From: Psoroptes ovis
Lineage: Eukaryota > Arthropoda > Arachnida > Sarcoptiformes > Psoroptidae
NCBI GenBank assembly: GCA_002943765.1
Contig: PQWQ01000004.1
Location: 2,604,001-2,668,000 of the forward strand
DNA: 64,000 bases
Reading direction: 5' to 3'
Position numbers and translations under genes: made by a program
Notes under the pieces: model-generated
Database searches by the model: none
What the model saw: only the letters and a program-made list of their open reading frames with translations
What the model was told of the DNA's origin: nothing
In this document: positions 1-12,542 of the stretch, in pieces
Layout of the letters: the number at the start of each line of letters is the position of its first letter
Numbering within the stretch: the first letter of the stretch is position 1

Positions 1-3000
1 CATAAAACGAAACAACAACAAAATAAGATGTGTTTTGATTTTGTTATATTGTATTCAAAAATGTATTCAAAATCATAATAATAACAAAGAAAATTAAAGA
101 ATTTTCCTTCAGACAGAAAGTCAAAGGCATTGGAAAATAATAACAACAAGAACAATTGACTTAAGCCAAGATGAAAAAATATGGAATGAAAGCAAAACAA
201 AACAAAACAAAAAAAAAACAAAGCATAGCAAGGTGCCAACAATAAGGTGTAGCCCGGAAGAATGTCAATATTATTGTTATTATTATTATTATTATTATGA
301 TTATCAGAAGACACTAACACACACAAAGCAAAATTATTATTCATAAATATTGATAATTCATTTCATTTTTTTTTAATTTGAAAAATTAATTCTTTTATTC
401 ATTTCATTCTTGTATAATTTCTCATATGTGTTTTCAAGTGATCGATCAATATCATTTATTTATTTATTTTTTATTTATTTTCACCCGAAAACAAAACGAT
501 CGATTGTTGATTATAATGATTTACAATAATACAACAAGTGTTTTTTGATTTGTGTTGAAAATCAAAAAATTTTTTTCTGTTTTTGTTAATGTTTTTGACA
601 CCTCAAATTTGTCTTGAAATTAAAATTTTTTCTTTCTCCAATCTTTCATCGAATAATCAATTGATGCATATCTATCAATCAACATGACTGTACGCATAGA
701 TATGATGGACAGTGATGATTGGAAAACATGAGTCAAGATTCAAGATATTGATGTTTTTAAATAAAAACTTGACAATGAAAAATGATGGCGATCGATCAAT
801 TCTTATTAATAATTCAAAATTTAATTCAAAAAATTATTAAATTGTTTTGATGAAAATCACAAAATACAAAAACGAGCATGATGTTTATCAATTTATAAAT
901 TTTTTAACCGTATAAATTGTCATCATTTTAATGCTGTGTTTGTATTCTGATGTTTATTTCATTTATTTCAATTGTATCATGCGTCTGTTAAGATATAATT
1001 CCACACAAATCATCATCATAATCATCATCAAAAAACGTGTTCCAAGAAAGAAAAATTTTTTCTGCTTATTTCTGCTTGCAACAAATAGATCCGTGTTTGT
1101 TTGTATAAGGCACAATTGTGAAAATTGTTTCTCATCCATCAATTGTTTTTTCTGTCTTTGGTCCATGAAAAGAAAAATTTAATAAAAAAATTGCTCAGAT
1201 ATTCTTCATTAGAAAATTTTTTTAAACATGATCATTTCGCATTAAATAAAATTGATGCATTTTCATGATGCTAACACATTGAAAATTATTTGATGATCAC
1301 CGCTGTTGATGATGATGAGCAGCATTATTATCATTATCAACAATAAAATTATCATCAAATGATGATATCATAGATGAGATTGTAGAGTTAAATGCTTCAA
1401 TTATGGACAATAATTTGAAATATATCCATTATTCACATCTAATAAGACATTCGTATATATTCAATGGTAGAAATTGTATTTTTTTTTTCTTTCAAATTTA
1501 CAATTATGAAAAAATAGATAAATCCATCTACAATACGTAAATGAGGATGATATCATTTCCGTCTCATTTGATATCTGTAAAATAAAAATATTCAAAATAA
1601 TTATTGTTATAATTCACTTTAATCATCATCATCATCATTGTATTACATGCATTTTCACTTGAATATTTCACCTGTGTGTGTGTGTGTGATATTGTTTGCT
1701 ATAGTGTGGTTATTTTTTTGTTGAATTAGAATATAAATTAAAATTATTCAAAAAACAAGAAAACAAAAATTTAAATTTAAATTTGATGATCCGAGTATTT
1801 CGATACATATAAATCATGTATATTATTCAAATGTATAATAAGGAGAGCGAATTTCGTGTCACAAAGTGTTTTAGACAAAAAAATAAAATAAAATATAAAA
1901 TTCCTGATTTAAATTATCATCATCATCAAACATATAAGCATCCATTAAATTAATGATGTTTGTAATGATTATTGTTGAATGATTATGAATGTGAATGAAT
2001 GAATGATGATAATGACAAATGACAAAATGTCGAAAGTTTAAATTTTATGATAAAATTTTCAAGAAGAAATAAAAAACTTTTTTCTCTGTTTTTTTATTCA
2101 ACAAAAAAGTTTCAAATGATTCAAATAATAAAATTATTGTTATTGACATAAGTTTGTTTATTTCAGTGTGCTTATGTGTTCATGTGTAAATGAATTGATG
2201 TGAATTAAGAATGAAAGATCGGAATGAAAATAAATTTTAAATGTTTATTTTGAATTTGAAATTTACAAATTTATTTTTTTTTCGACATTAAAATCATTTG
2301 AAATCATTTAGGTTAATCATTACAAGTTCATATATCAGTGAATTATTATTATTATTTCGCATATCAATATCAAATAGACCTTAATAGACGTACAAATATA
2401 TTGTACAAATTTTCATCTCATCAATCCTTTGAATCTTTGAAAATTTTCTCAATTTTACAAATTTAACTTGACACATTGAAAATTTTTCGAATCAAATTCA
2501 TTTGTTTAGTCATTTAGTAATGTTTTGAACACAAAATTGTATGTTTTCCGTTGAATTAAGTAAACGAAAAAAAAAAAAAATACAAAAATACAATGAAAAT
2601 ACATTAAACTAATGAATATTCAACATTTAAAATATAAGTGACAATTTCATTCCTTTATACATTGTCAGTATATAAAAATAAATATAACAAAAAATGAAAT
2701 GAAAATGAATTGAAAATTCATTCATTCGTTCTCATTGCTTACATAATTTTTGCTCGAAAATTTGTCAAATTTTACATTGTGTTTGATTGAATATTTTTAC
2801 GAATTTTTCACTATTTTTGTGCTCAAAATGAAAAAGAAATGAAATCAAGGTGAAACAATTGAGCAGAAAATTGAATGAATTTGATTCCAAATCCTCAATC
2901 CATTTGCACCATTTTTCATTCGCTTTTGTTTTTGTTCTTTATTCCAAAGAAAAATAGAAAAATCAATAAATGAAAACAGGACAAAAATTGTCCAAAAAAA

Positions 3001-4305
3001 AAAAAAAAATAAAGCAGAAATTCAATGAATATTAGCATGTTTACACACACGTAGGGACAATAACAATAATAACAATGAGGATAATGGTATTTCGGATTGA
3101 AATTTTGGCAGAAAATTGAATTGAAATCCTAAATTAAAAACACTATTCATTTTCCTAAATAGGGATTTTTCCTCCTTTCTTTTGGATGTCGAAACAAATA
3201 TTATGATGACCATCAAGGTGTCAATTAATTAAAGGGTTTTTCATTTATAAATTGATCAGGTATCTTGATAATGTTTTTAAGGAAAAATTTCCCAGAAAAT
3301 TAATGCTCTGAGTCCTGAACTGTATGATTATGGTCAATAATGGTCAATGCCAGACCATATGTTCGTAAAAAACAATGTAAGAAAACTATGTGACATCTAA
3401 TTAATGTCCACATAAATTATAATTATGTATGCATGTAAAAAAATTTAAACAAATTGTTTAAATTTTTATGTGATTTGAATGCATAAAAAAACTGATACAT
3501 TATATCATATATGGTTGATATTTCTAAAAAAACAAATTAAAATGATTTACATTTTTAATCATTCAAAAATGCATAGTAAAATGGTGAAAAACATGCATTT
3601 TTTGAAGTAAATCGATGATTTATGCTGTGAATTTTGATCTAATTTTTCTGGTCAATTAAATTAACCAAAATTCTGTTACAATTTTAGAAATGAACCAAAA
3701 AAACAATGATAAATGTCTGTGTAAATTTAATTATTCATTTTGTAAAATTTTTATTTCATTTTATTTTTTTCTTACATTTTTTACTAATGAAATAATTACA
3801 TTTATGTCCCAAAAAAATAAAAGATGTGAAAATTCTTTGGAATTTTTATTTTCTTTCTCCTTTCAACCTATTTGTCGATACAATCAAATATTTCATTGCA
3901 GTTTTCGCTTTGTTCCTAGACATTTGTTCCTATTCAAAATAATGACAATAATTATTGTAATTTTATTTTGTTGCTTATTCAAAGATAAATAAATGAAATT
4001 GAAATAAAGAAAAAATTTTCGCAAATATCTATTTTGTTATCATTTGAATGACGGCAAATTATTGCGCATTCTTTCGCTCAGACATTTATATTGTCATGCA
4101 TTTATTCAATAATTTAAACATATTCATAATTGTTCAAAAAAAAAAAAAAAAAAAAAAATAATGATAAATAAAATATGATTTTCTCATGAGCAAAACGGAA
4201 AATCGAGTGATGCTTAAATGCTCGAATACTTTTCGGTATCCGACTGTACCCGATGATAATCAGTTAAAAGATGAAAAATTATAAAATGCATGCAATAAAA
4301 AATTT
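1..4305. other. AT-rich intergenic, no gene seen
   Basis: No reading frame here looks like a conserved protein; the longest open stretches are low-complexity and rich in I, F, K and N, as expected by chance in such AT-rich DNA. It contains short ATT and ATC runs, a TG run near 1674-1688 and poly-A tracts near 2567-2580, 2995-3009 and 4137-4158. Confidence 0.6.
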
Positions 4306-4385
4306 TTGCTTGTCCGAAAAGTTATTGTTGTTGATTCTTATGGAAACGCCATTCGAAAATCGTCATGAACTTTTCGGACAGTCAA
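4306..4385. mobile_element. 80-bp palindromic MITE, copy 1 (diverged)
   Basis: The inverted ends TGTCCGAAAAGTT (4311-4323) and AACTTTTCGGACA (4368-4380) are perfect complements. The total length matches the six other copies in the window, but the middle and the outermost bases have diverged. It is a probable non-autonomous Tc1/mariner-type element. Confidence 0.6.
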
Positions 4386-5005
4386 ATATTCAAGAAAAAT
4401 AAATAAATAAATACGCAATAAAATTTGACATTTATGAATCTAAATGTCGAGGAAAAAAATTATTATTCCTGAAAACAATAATAATGTATTTGATGATAAA
4501 CAAACAAAAAAACAATATGATAATTTACATAATTTTGGTTGATAATTTTTGTATTTTTTTCCCTCTCAATATATAATAGATGACAATATCTGTCAATAAA
4601 TGATTATCAATATGGAAATTACATGAATTATTTTCCATATTTTTTTTTATTATCGTTGCCAATTTCCCTATTGACTGTGAATTCAAATTCAAATCAAAAT
4701 CTTAACAGTCAATTTTTATTGGTCAAAAAAAACTAAAAACAAAAAAATCAATCGAAGTCAATTTTTGACCCATAGTTTTTGGCAAACAATTCAAAATGGT
4801 AAATTTTCAAATTATAAGTAAATATTTTGTAAACGTTTTGTTTTTTGTGTTGATTTGCAATTGAAATTATTTTATTTTTTGTATGATAATTTTATGCATT
4901 TTTTTCTTATCTCCTTTTCAACAATTTTTTTATCCAAAATATTAATACATTTTTATATTGGAGAAACAATTATCCAAAGTATTATTACCTTATAATTTTA
5001 TTTTA

Positions 5006-5085
5006 TTAGGTTGTCCTAAAAGTTCATTCCGCTTAATCAATAGAATTGGACATGAAAATCGGCTAGAACTTTTCGGACAACCTAA
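5006..5085 (+). mobile_element. 80-bp palindromic MITE, copy 2
   Basis: It begins TTAGGTTGTCC and ends GGACAACCTAA, with terminal inverted repeats of about 20 bp, and is flanked by TA on both sides (5004-5005 and 5086-5087). TA duplication and the TTAGGTTGTCC-type end are typical of the Tc1/mariner superfamily. There is no coding capacity, so it would need a transposase supplied from elsewhere. Confidence 0.8.
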
Positions 5086-5815
5086 TATTTTTCTTGGTTG
5101 AATTTTAATTGAAATAATTAAATGTTCAATTCATTTATCCATTATCATAATTATTAATATCAACATTATTAATTAATTCAATATTCAATCAAATTTGTAT
5201 CAAAATTATTGTATAAAAATTGAATATTAAAAAAAAAATATTTATCGGTGCTTGAGGACAAATTTTCTATTATTCCATTTTTGTTTTCAATTTTTTTTCA
5301 ATCTATCATTCCATAATTTTGTTTTTTTTCTGTTTTGTATCGTATTGTGGCAAATTTTATAATTTTACCTATGCATCCAATGCGATCACTTTTATCTATC
5401 CATAAACACATGTGCACATATGTTTATGTGTTTGCATGGCTATGATATAAATTTCAGATAGACATACACACGCACACACATGCAAACATTGAAATGAAAT
5501 GAAATAATTTGTCCATTTGATATCTGATACTTTTCTGTTTACTAGATATTTTTACTACACTCAAAGAGATACAGTTGATAAAGTTTCAAAGATAAATTAT
5601 TATATATGAAAAAGTAAAAAAAATATAAAACAAAAATTTCCAACATGAAATGGGCCAAATTATTTGTGCATATATATCAAATAACATTAAGATGTTTAAC
5701 TTTGGAAATTAAAAAAAATGAATGCTGTATGTGTTCACCATCACACTTTGATTCACAACAACAAGTTAAGAAAGAAAATGTAGTTGTTGTTGTTGTTGTT
5801 GTTAATCTTAAATCA

Positions 5816-5853
5816 TAATAATAATAATAATAATAATTATTATTATTATAATG
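5816..5853. repeat. AAT/ATT palindromic microsatellite
   Basis: A run of ATA/AAT triplets switches to ATT triplets, making an almost perfect palindrome that could extrude as a hairpin. It lies just downstream of a GTT triplet run. Confidence 0.8.
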
Positions 5854-8800
5854 ACCAATTAAATTAGATCATATGCTTATATTGTGCTTATATTTACACA
5901 TTTATCATCTTTATCCATCTATCATCATGTTTTTTTTTTTGTATATCGAATAATGTAAAAAAAAAAAAATGAAATTCGAGAAATAAACATAGAAATGAAT
6001 GGATGAAAATTGTATCAAAATAAATGACTCGGATTTGTTATTTATTTTAAATATGATAAAATACAATAATAATAATTATTTATTGTTAAGATGGAACAAA
6101 AATTGAATCCAAGAAATTTAAAATTATTCGCCAAAAAACACGAATAATCATTGATAGATTGAAAAATCAAAGATTTTTGAAAATTTAACTGACAAATGAG
6201 TTCAAAAATGACAAGAATTAATTGTCAAATTTAGATGGATTCATTTATTTTTTATCCCCTGGAGCTATGATGCGAAATAGAATGAAATTTGAAATTTCAA
6301 ATTTGAAATTTCAAGTTTAAAATTTTTAATTTTAAAACTTTTCAAATTTCATATTTGAAAATGAAATCCACAAAAATACCACACACAGACACACAGCGAA
6401 ATGAACAAAAATTATTTCTGATCTTGAATTTCTACACATGAAAATTTGTTCTGATTTTTTTTTTTTTTGATTAATTTTTCCATTTTCACTTCACAATCCA
6501 ACGGTGATTATGATGTTATAATAATATGATGATCAGAGATAATCATATAAATAATGGTGATGAAAAGTAAATTTCCATTTTTTTTTTTTTGGCAAACTTC
6601 AAATCAAAAATGCTAATTTTTGCCAATTTCACTCCGAAATAATCATACGAATTCAATTGCAATTCAATGCAAATGAATCATTTCCGAGTGTGAATAATGA
6701 ATATATGTGTATTTTGAGTGAAAAAAAATTGAATAAAATATGAATTTTTAAAATTAAAAAATAGACAAAATGCCAGTGTGGATTCATTGATTGATATTCA
6801 GTGTTAATTTGAAGCTTTTCCATGATCAAATGGATAAAAAAAGGAGGAAAATTTGTGCAAAATGCCCAAGATTAATTCATAAATTTCAAGATCTCGCCAT
6901 AATATGATGATAATGATTTTCATTTACATTTTTTTTCTTTCAAATAAATTCATTTTCAATGCATTTTTCAATGTTTTATTGAAAAATATTTCCATGTTTT
7001 TTCATTGAAAATGAATATCATATGTTTTTTTTTTTTGGGAAATCATTACTATTATTATTGAAATTAGATGAAATTTATTTTCATTCATTTATTTGTTTAA
7101 GAAAAAATAAAGGATTGGCACACATTATGAATGATGATGATAATGATCATCATCATGATCATCTGAAATCTAATATAACCGACAATAATTTTCAAAATTG
7201 AAAGTATAAGAAAGGATAAACAGAAAAAAACAAACAAACAATTCATGTATTTGATCGTGATATTTAATGTTTTATTTTATTTTTCTTAATTCACACTAAG
7301 ATTCATCATCTTTTATTTCTCCATGGGTTATCTTATGATCATAATCATTCTTTTTGATTAAGGAAAAAATAAAATAAAACATCAATTAAGATGGATGGAA
7401 ACTTATGGAAAATTAAATGAATTTATCAGCAAAAATGAAATCAAACATAAAATAATGGAAACATTATCAAATTTCAATGTCTTAGATGTTTTTATAATCA
7501 TTATCATCAGCGTGTTGTTGTGTGTATATTCATCATCAGCTACGCATTCATCGGATTATGTGTATTTGTCCATCTGCAAACATCTATACGAACAAATACT
7601 CGTAGATAAACACGAGAAAATACGAATATAAAATGGAGAAAATTGATATGAATCATAGAAAAAGCTTTGAAAAATTGTTCCAATTGAATCAATCAAAATT
7701 TAAAAATTTTCCAAATAAATGTGTCAAAAATCACAATTGAAATATGTACAATTCTTCTATCCAGAGATAATAATTGAATGATTCTACGAATAAATCATTC
7801 ATTCACATTCTGTATTTGTTTCAAGAAAAAATCCGGTGACATACTTTATTAAGGTGACATTTGAAATGAAAATGAAATTTCCGTACAATTTTTCATATAT
7901 CAAATATATTTTCCATTTGATTTCATTTAAAATTTTTATCAAATCACATATTCATTCTACAAGTCATTCAACACATAATTTCAATCATAATTAATTGTGA
8001 TCCATTATATTTGAAATTTTTTTGAATTATAATCATTTTATATCATTCAAGATAATTTCAAACAATCAATCATAAAACAAACAGCTGTTGTAAGCAAATA
8101 GCAAGTGAAAAATGAAATTATGACGGTGAAAATTAATCAATTTATCATGTATGAGAACATGTTAACATTTTGAATGAAAATATGTGGTCTGAACGAGCAA
8201 AAAATCTCGCTATCTGTGTGGTTTTTTTTGTCAATTTTCAAATCATATAATTTGTTTTCTTTTCGGTGATTCATTTTCACACTTAACAATTGCTTGCTCA
8301 TTTATAAACACACACACACACACACACGATGACATGATTTGAATATCGCATAATTTATTTGATTAATTCATTTTATTTCCAAACTGTGATTTCAGACAGA
8401 AGATTCCATGTATGATATGAAGATCATGATGATGATTCGAATTTGAGAAACGTGAAATAAATTTTCGTTTGAATTTCCATATTCTCACATAAATATTCAT
8501 TATTTCAAATGAAATAATAAATGTACCGAAGCAAAAAAATAACTGAAAGTATTCAGAATCACTGAGAACAAATCTATTTTGTAATTTCAATTTTTCAAAA
8601 TTTGAAATTACAAAATATTACAAAATATTGAATTTTTTTCTTCTTCTTCTTCTGTTTCTTTTCAAAATGTCTCCACAAAACAAAACAAAAAAAAAAATCC
8701 GATTATCATTGATTGAATGATTGATTGTTTTTTTTTTTTTTGTTTTGTTTTGAGATTGTTGAAATTGGACATTGAAAATAATGCAAAAATAAAAAATTTT

Positions 8801-9104
8801 CATTTCATTTTGAATTAAAAATGATTTCAATCAAATTTTTTTTCAACATAAATGATGTAATAATTGTATAAATGATGTTGTACTATGTTTTTTTTCAAAA
8901 AAAACATAGAACAAATGAAATAAAATAAAATAAAATGACAATTAAATTCATCTTATCTCAAGCATTTATCAATGATCAATGTTATTATTATCATCATCAA
9001 TAATATTATTTAATGATTTATGTTAAATGTTATTTGATTGTCTTTGGCTTTCCATTAGTATTGTTATTATTAAATTTTTAAATGTTTCTCCACATTACAA
9101 ATAT

Positions 9105-9129
9105 TGTGTGTGTGTGTGTGTGTGTGTGT
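9105..9129. repeat. TG dinucleotide microsatellite
   Basis: Uninterrupted TG repeat of about twelve units in non-coding DNA. Confidence 0.9.
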
Positions 9130-9225
9130 ACTCATAATAATGTTGAATTAATAAGCGAATTAATATCGGAATTTCTTTATTGTATTTCTTGTTTAATGAT
9201 GTTATAATCTATTTATAGCAAAAAA

Positions 9226-9396
9226 ATGGTAATGATCAACAGCAGTAATCGTCGCAACAATGGAAACGAAATAGATAATAGTAACACGCGTAAAGATTGC
9301 GTAACATTGAATATGTTTCAAGTTTTGATTCGATCAATTGTTTTTTTATATTTTTGTTTTCTCAACGAAGAAAAAAAATATCACCCAAGGAAATAA
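9226..9396 (+). CDS. weak candidate small ORF or 5' coding exon, unknown
   Basis: A 56-residue frame starts with ATG at 9226 and ends with TAA at 9394-9396. Its first half (SNRRNNGNEIDNSNTRKDC) has codon variety, including CGT, CGC, ACG and CGT, that is richer than the surrounding simple-sequence DNA. A pyrimidine-rich stretch ending in TAG just upstream could be a splice acceptor, and a GTTTTG follows the codons for NMFQ. The second half is hydrophobic and low-complexity. I do not recognise the protein. It may be a chance frame or one exon of an unseen gene. Confidence 0.18.
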   Translation: MVMINSSNRRNNGNEIDNSNTRKDCVTLNMFQVLIRSIVFLYFCFLNEEKKYHPRK

Positions 9397-9868
9397 TCGA
9401 TATGATTTGAAAATTGATAAAATAAAAATTTCAATTTTTCCCATTTTTTTTCCTCCCCAAACATGATGTTTTCAATGTTTTTCTCATAAAATAATTGGAA
9501 GAAAAAATAAATAAATGAACAAGTTCAAATCAGCAAAAATCTTTTGTTTTGCTTTTTAATTACTTTTAAATCTACTTGAAAATGCGTACAGAAAATTTTC
9601 TGGGAGTAATTATACTGGGGAAAAAATCAAAATCGAAATTCAAATGAAAAAAAAAACAAATAAACAATATTCAAATTAAGGAGAAAAATATTAAAAATAT
9701 TTGATTTGAAATTAGAAATGAAAAAAAAATTCCAATCTCAATTGATTTCAATCTCGATCAAAGTCATAATTCGTAGTCATAATAATAATAATGATCATAA
9801 TAATTCATTGTTTGGGCGTATTATAAATATTTGTGTTTGATGGCGATTTTTTTTTCTAAATATTTACG

Positions 9869-9890
9869 CACACACACACACACACACACA
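9869..9890. repeat. CA dinucleotide microsatellite
   Basis: Uninterrupted CA repeat of about eleven units in non-coding DNA. Confidence 0.9.
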
Positions 9891-11101
9891 TAAATTGCCA
9901 CAAATAAATACGAACACGTACAAAACGTTTTTGAAAACTTCAAAAGATATGGATATATATATGATTTACGCACACAAACAAATGCACACATGCACATAGA
10001 CAAATGAATGTGAATTATTTATTGAACAAAATGAATGCAAATTTTCCAATAATAAAGGTGCAGCAGCAGCGATTTGATTTGTTTTTATATCAATTTTTTA
10101 TTAACTTGAAATTTTCTTGTCTCAAGCAATTGTAAGCTGAAATAAAACAGAAATATTCAATTTTTGTCAACTTTGATTTTGATTCAATTTGAATTTTTTT
10201 TTGTTCGATTTGATTTTTTGAATTTTCCTAAATTCAAATTAAATCAAAATCTTAATCCATCAATTTATTCATTCATTCATTCATTCATTTTCTAGCTTGA
10301 ATTCATTTCTTTGTATTGAATTTTGATTTTTGTATTAAATGTTTTTCGATCAAACAATAATATAAGTAATCATAATCACAGCAAGTGAACAAAACAAAAA
10401 ATTGACATACAAATTATTCAAAAAAAAAAAAAAATTATTCGGGGCAATCTTTGGGAGATTATTATTCAAAAAAAAAAAAAAAAAATATTGGAATTTTTTA
10501 ATTTAATTTCATTTAATTTGAATTTTTGTCCATTATTCTTAATAAACAAGACTCACTATTACTGCAGCAAACATTGAAATTAAAATTATCATTTCAAAAT
10601 TTTCAAACAAACAGTAGCTTGTTTTAATCGAAAATAAAAAGTACAAATAATTGTATTTTTGAATCATTTTTTTTCCAGAAATCAATGGAAAATCAAGCGA
10701 ACAAACAAACAAACAAAAACCTTTGTTATTTCATGGATTTTTGTTAACAAAAAAAATATAATGGATTCATATCTATCCACACAAGTAAGCATGAACACAA
10801 GATTATCATAAGATTTTCAAGACAATTTTCAAGAAATTTTTTTTTTTTGTTACAATTTTCGATTTCATTGGCTATTCAATCGAAATAGTAAATGTGAAAT
10901 TGAAAGCATACAAACATACATTTTTCAAGGTTAATCATCGGTAGGATCTAAAAAATCTATCGTTTTTTCTTTCAAATTTTTCAGTATGATTTCAATCATT
11001 AAATTGACGTGGAAAATGAAAAATTTCCAAGAAGAAATATATATTTTTATTTAGATACAAACAAATAAAACAACAAACACATGAAATGTGATTATTATTT
11101 C

Positions 11102-11135
<34 letters not shown>
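11102..11135. repeat. GAT trinucleotide microsatellite
   Basis: About eleven uninterrupted GAT units. The methionine-rich frame it creates is not a gene. Confidence 0.9.
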
Positions 11136-12521
11136 TTCGATAATTGTTATTCATTTATTTTTGTTGATTTCAATGTTTGTTTGCCCCTGTTCTGTTTGTT
11201 TGTTCGAATGTTTTTGTATGTCAATCGTGTGATTTTTTTTGTTTTGTTTTTGGATCATAGATCTTGGAAAAAAAACATTGTGTGATCGACTAATATTAGG
11301 CGTTGACTGATATGATAATGATGATTATGATGTGATGTGAACGCCAACGCCACAATTTGAAATTGTTTTATTTTTTTGCCAATGATGTGAAAATCGAAAA
11401 ATTTATCAAAATAAATCATGGAAAAAAATGGGGGAAAAACTGAATTATTTTTATTTTTTTCTTATCATTACAAGTTACGATTGAATCGTTACAAATAACA
11501 ATAATAATTCAAGATCAATTGATTGATCAATCATCAATTTTGATCGATCAAAATTGATGGTGATTTCGATGGAATTCTTCTGATTTTCCTATTCAATTTT
11601 TAGTATCTGAAATCATTTTCAACGGACAAAAAAATTTAGCAGCAAATCAATCAAAAATATCGTTAAATATCGATGTGCATACACTTGCTAGAAAACACCT
11701 GTGGATATTGGTTAGTTTTAGATTAATTCATATATCATCATAATTAATTATTATAAAAGGGTGATACATGTCAATTTCAAAATTTTCAGTAGCTTATTCC
11801 TCCTGAACATCCATTATTTTTTGTCAATAATTATTTTTATCACCAAAAACACAAATTAATATTTCCTACATTCAACAAGTGGTTGAATGGTGGTCGAATC
11901 AAAAGGATAAATCGATAACACGATCAACAATTTTTAAGGCAATATTTCGAACGAAAATGGACATTAAATTCAATGGACACAATCGAAAATTATTGATAAT
12001 AATGAAATGAATGACAAATGATCATTGAATTAAATTGAAAAAAGTTTTCTTTTTTCTATCAAAAAATTTCGATTCGATATCAGATATTTATGTCTGTGCG
12101 TTTGTTTTCAATGTAAAATTCATAATCAATTGATTTCAAGATTTTTATTTGTTTCAATTTGTTTTATACATTTTTCTCCTTCATTACTTTTATCTTAGGT
12201 GGACAAAGGAAATATTGAACGATACGAAAGTGAATGACAAAATTATTATCAATACGAATTTACCTTCAAAAACAAAAATGAAAATCATTTCATTAATCGA
12301 TTTCGAAAAAAATGAAATTGAAATCGAAATTGATGAATGATGAGAAAATTTTTTCATGCATCGTAAATACTGAATTTCTTTACATTCTTCTTTTTTCTGC
12401 TTTGGATCAAAAATAATCAAATTTTAATGAATTGATTTGAAATTATTGATTTTATTTCGATTTTATTTGTCTTGAATCAATGAAATTCATGGATGGGGCG
12501 TTCATGGTCATCGCATTGATT

Positions 12522-12542
12522 TGTGTGTGTGTGTGTGTGTGT
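12522..12542. repeat. TG dinucleotide microsatellite
   Basis: About ten uninterrupted TG units in non-coding DNA. Confidence 0.9.

Noticed and set aside
11088..11285. Methionine-rich frame beginning in a GAT repeat
   Set aside because: It is the translation of a GAT microsatellite followed by hydrophobic chance sequence.
11752..11790. TATAAAAG with a downstream TCAGT, resembling a core promoter
   Set aside because: Spacing of about 36 nt is too long, no gene follows, and such motifs are expected by chance in AT-rich DNA.
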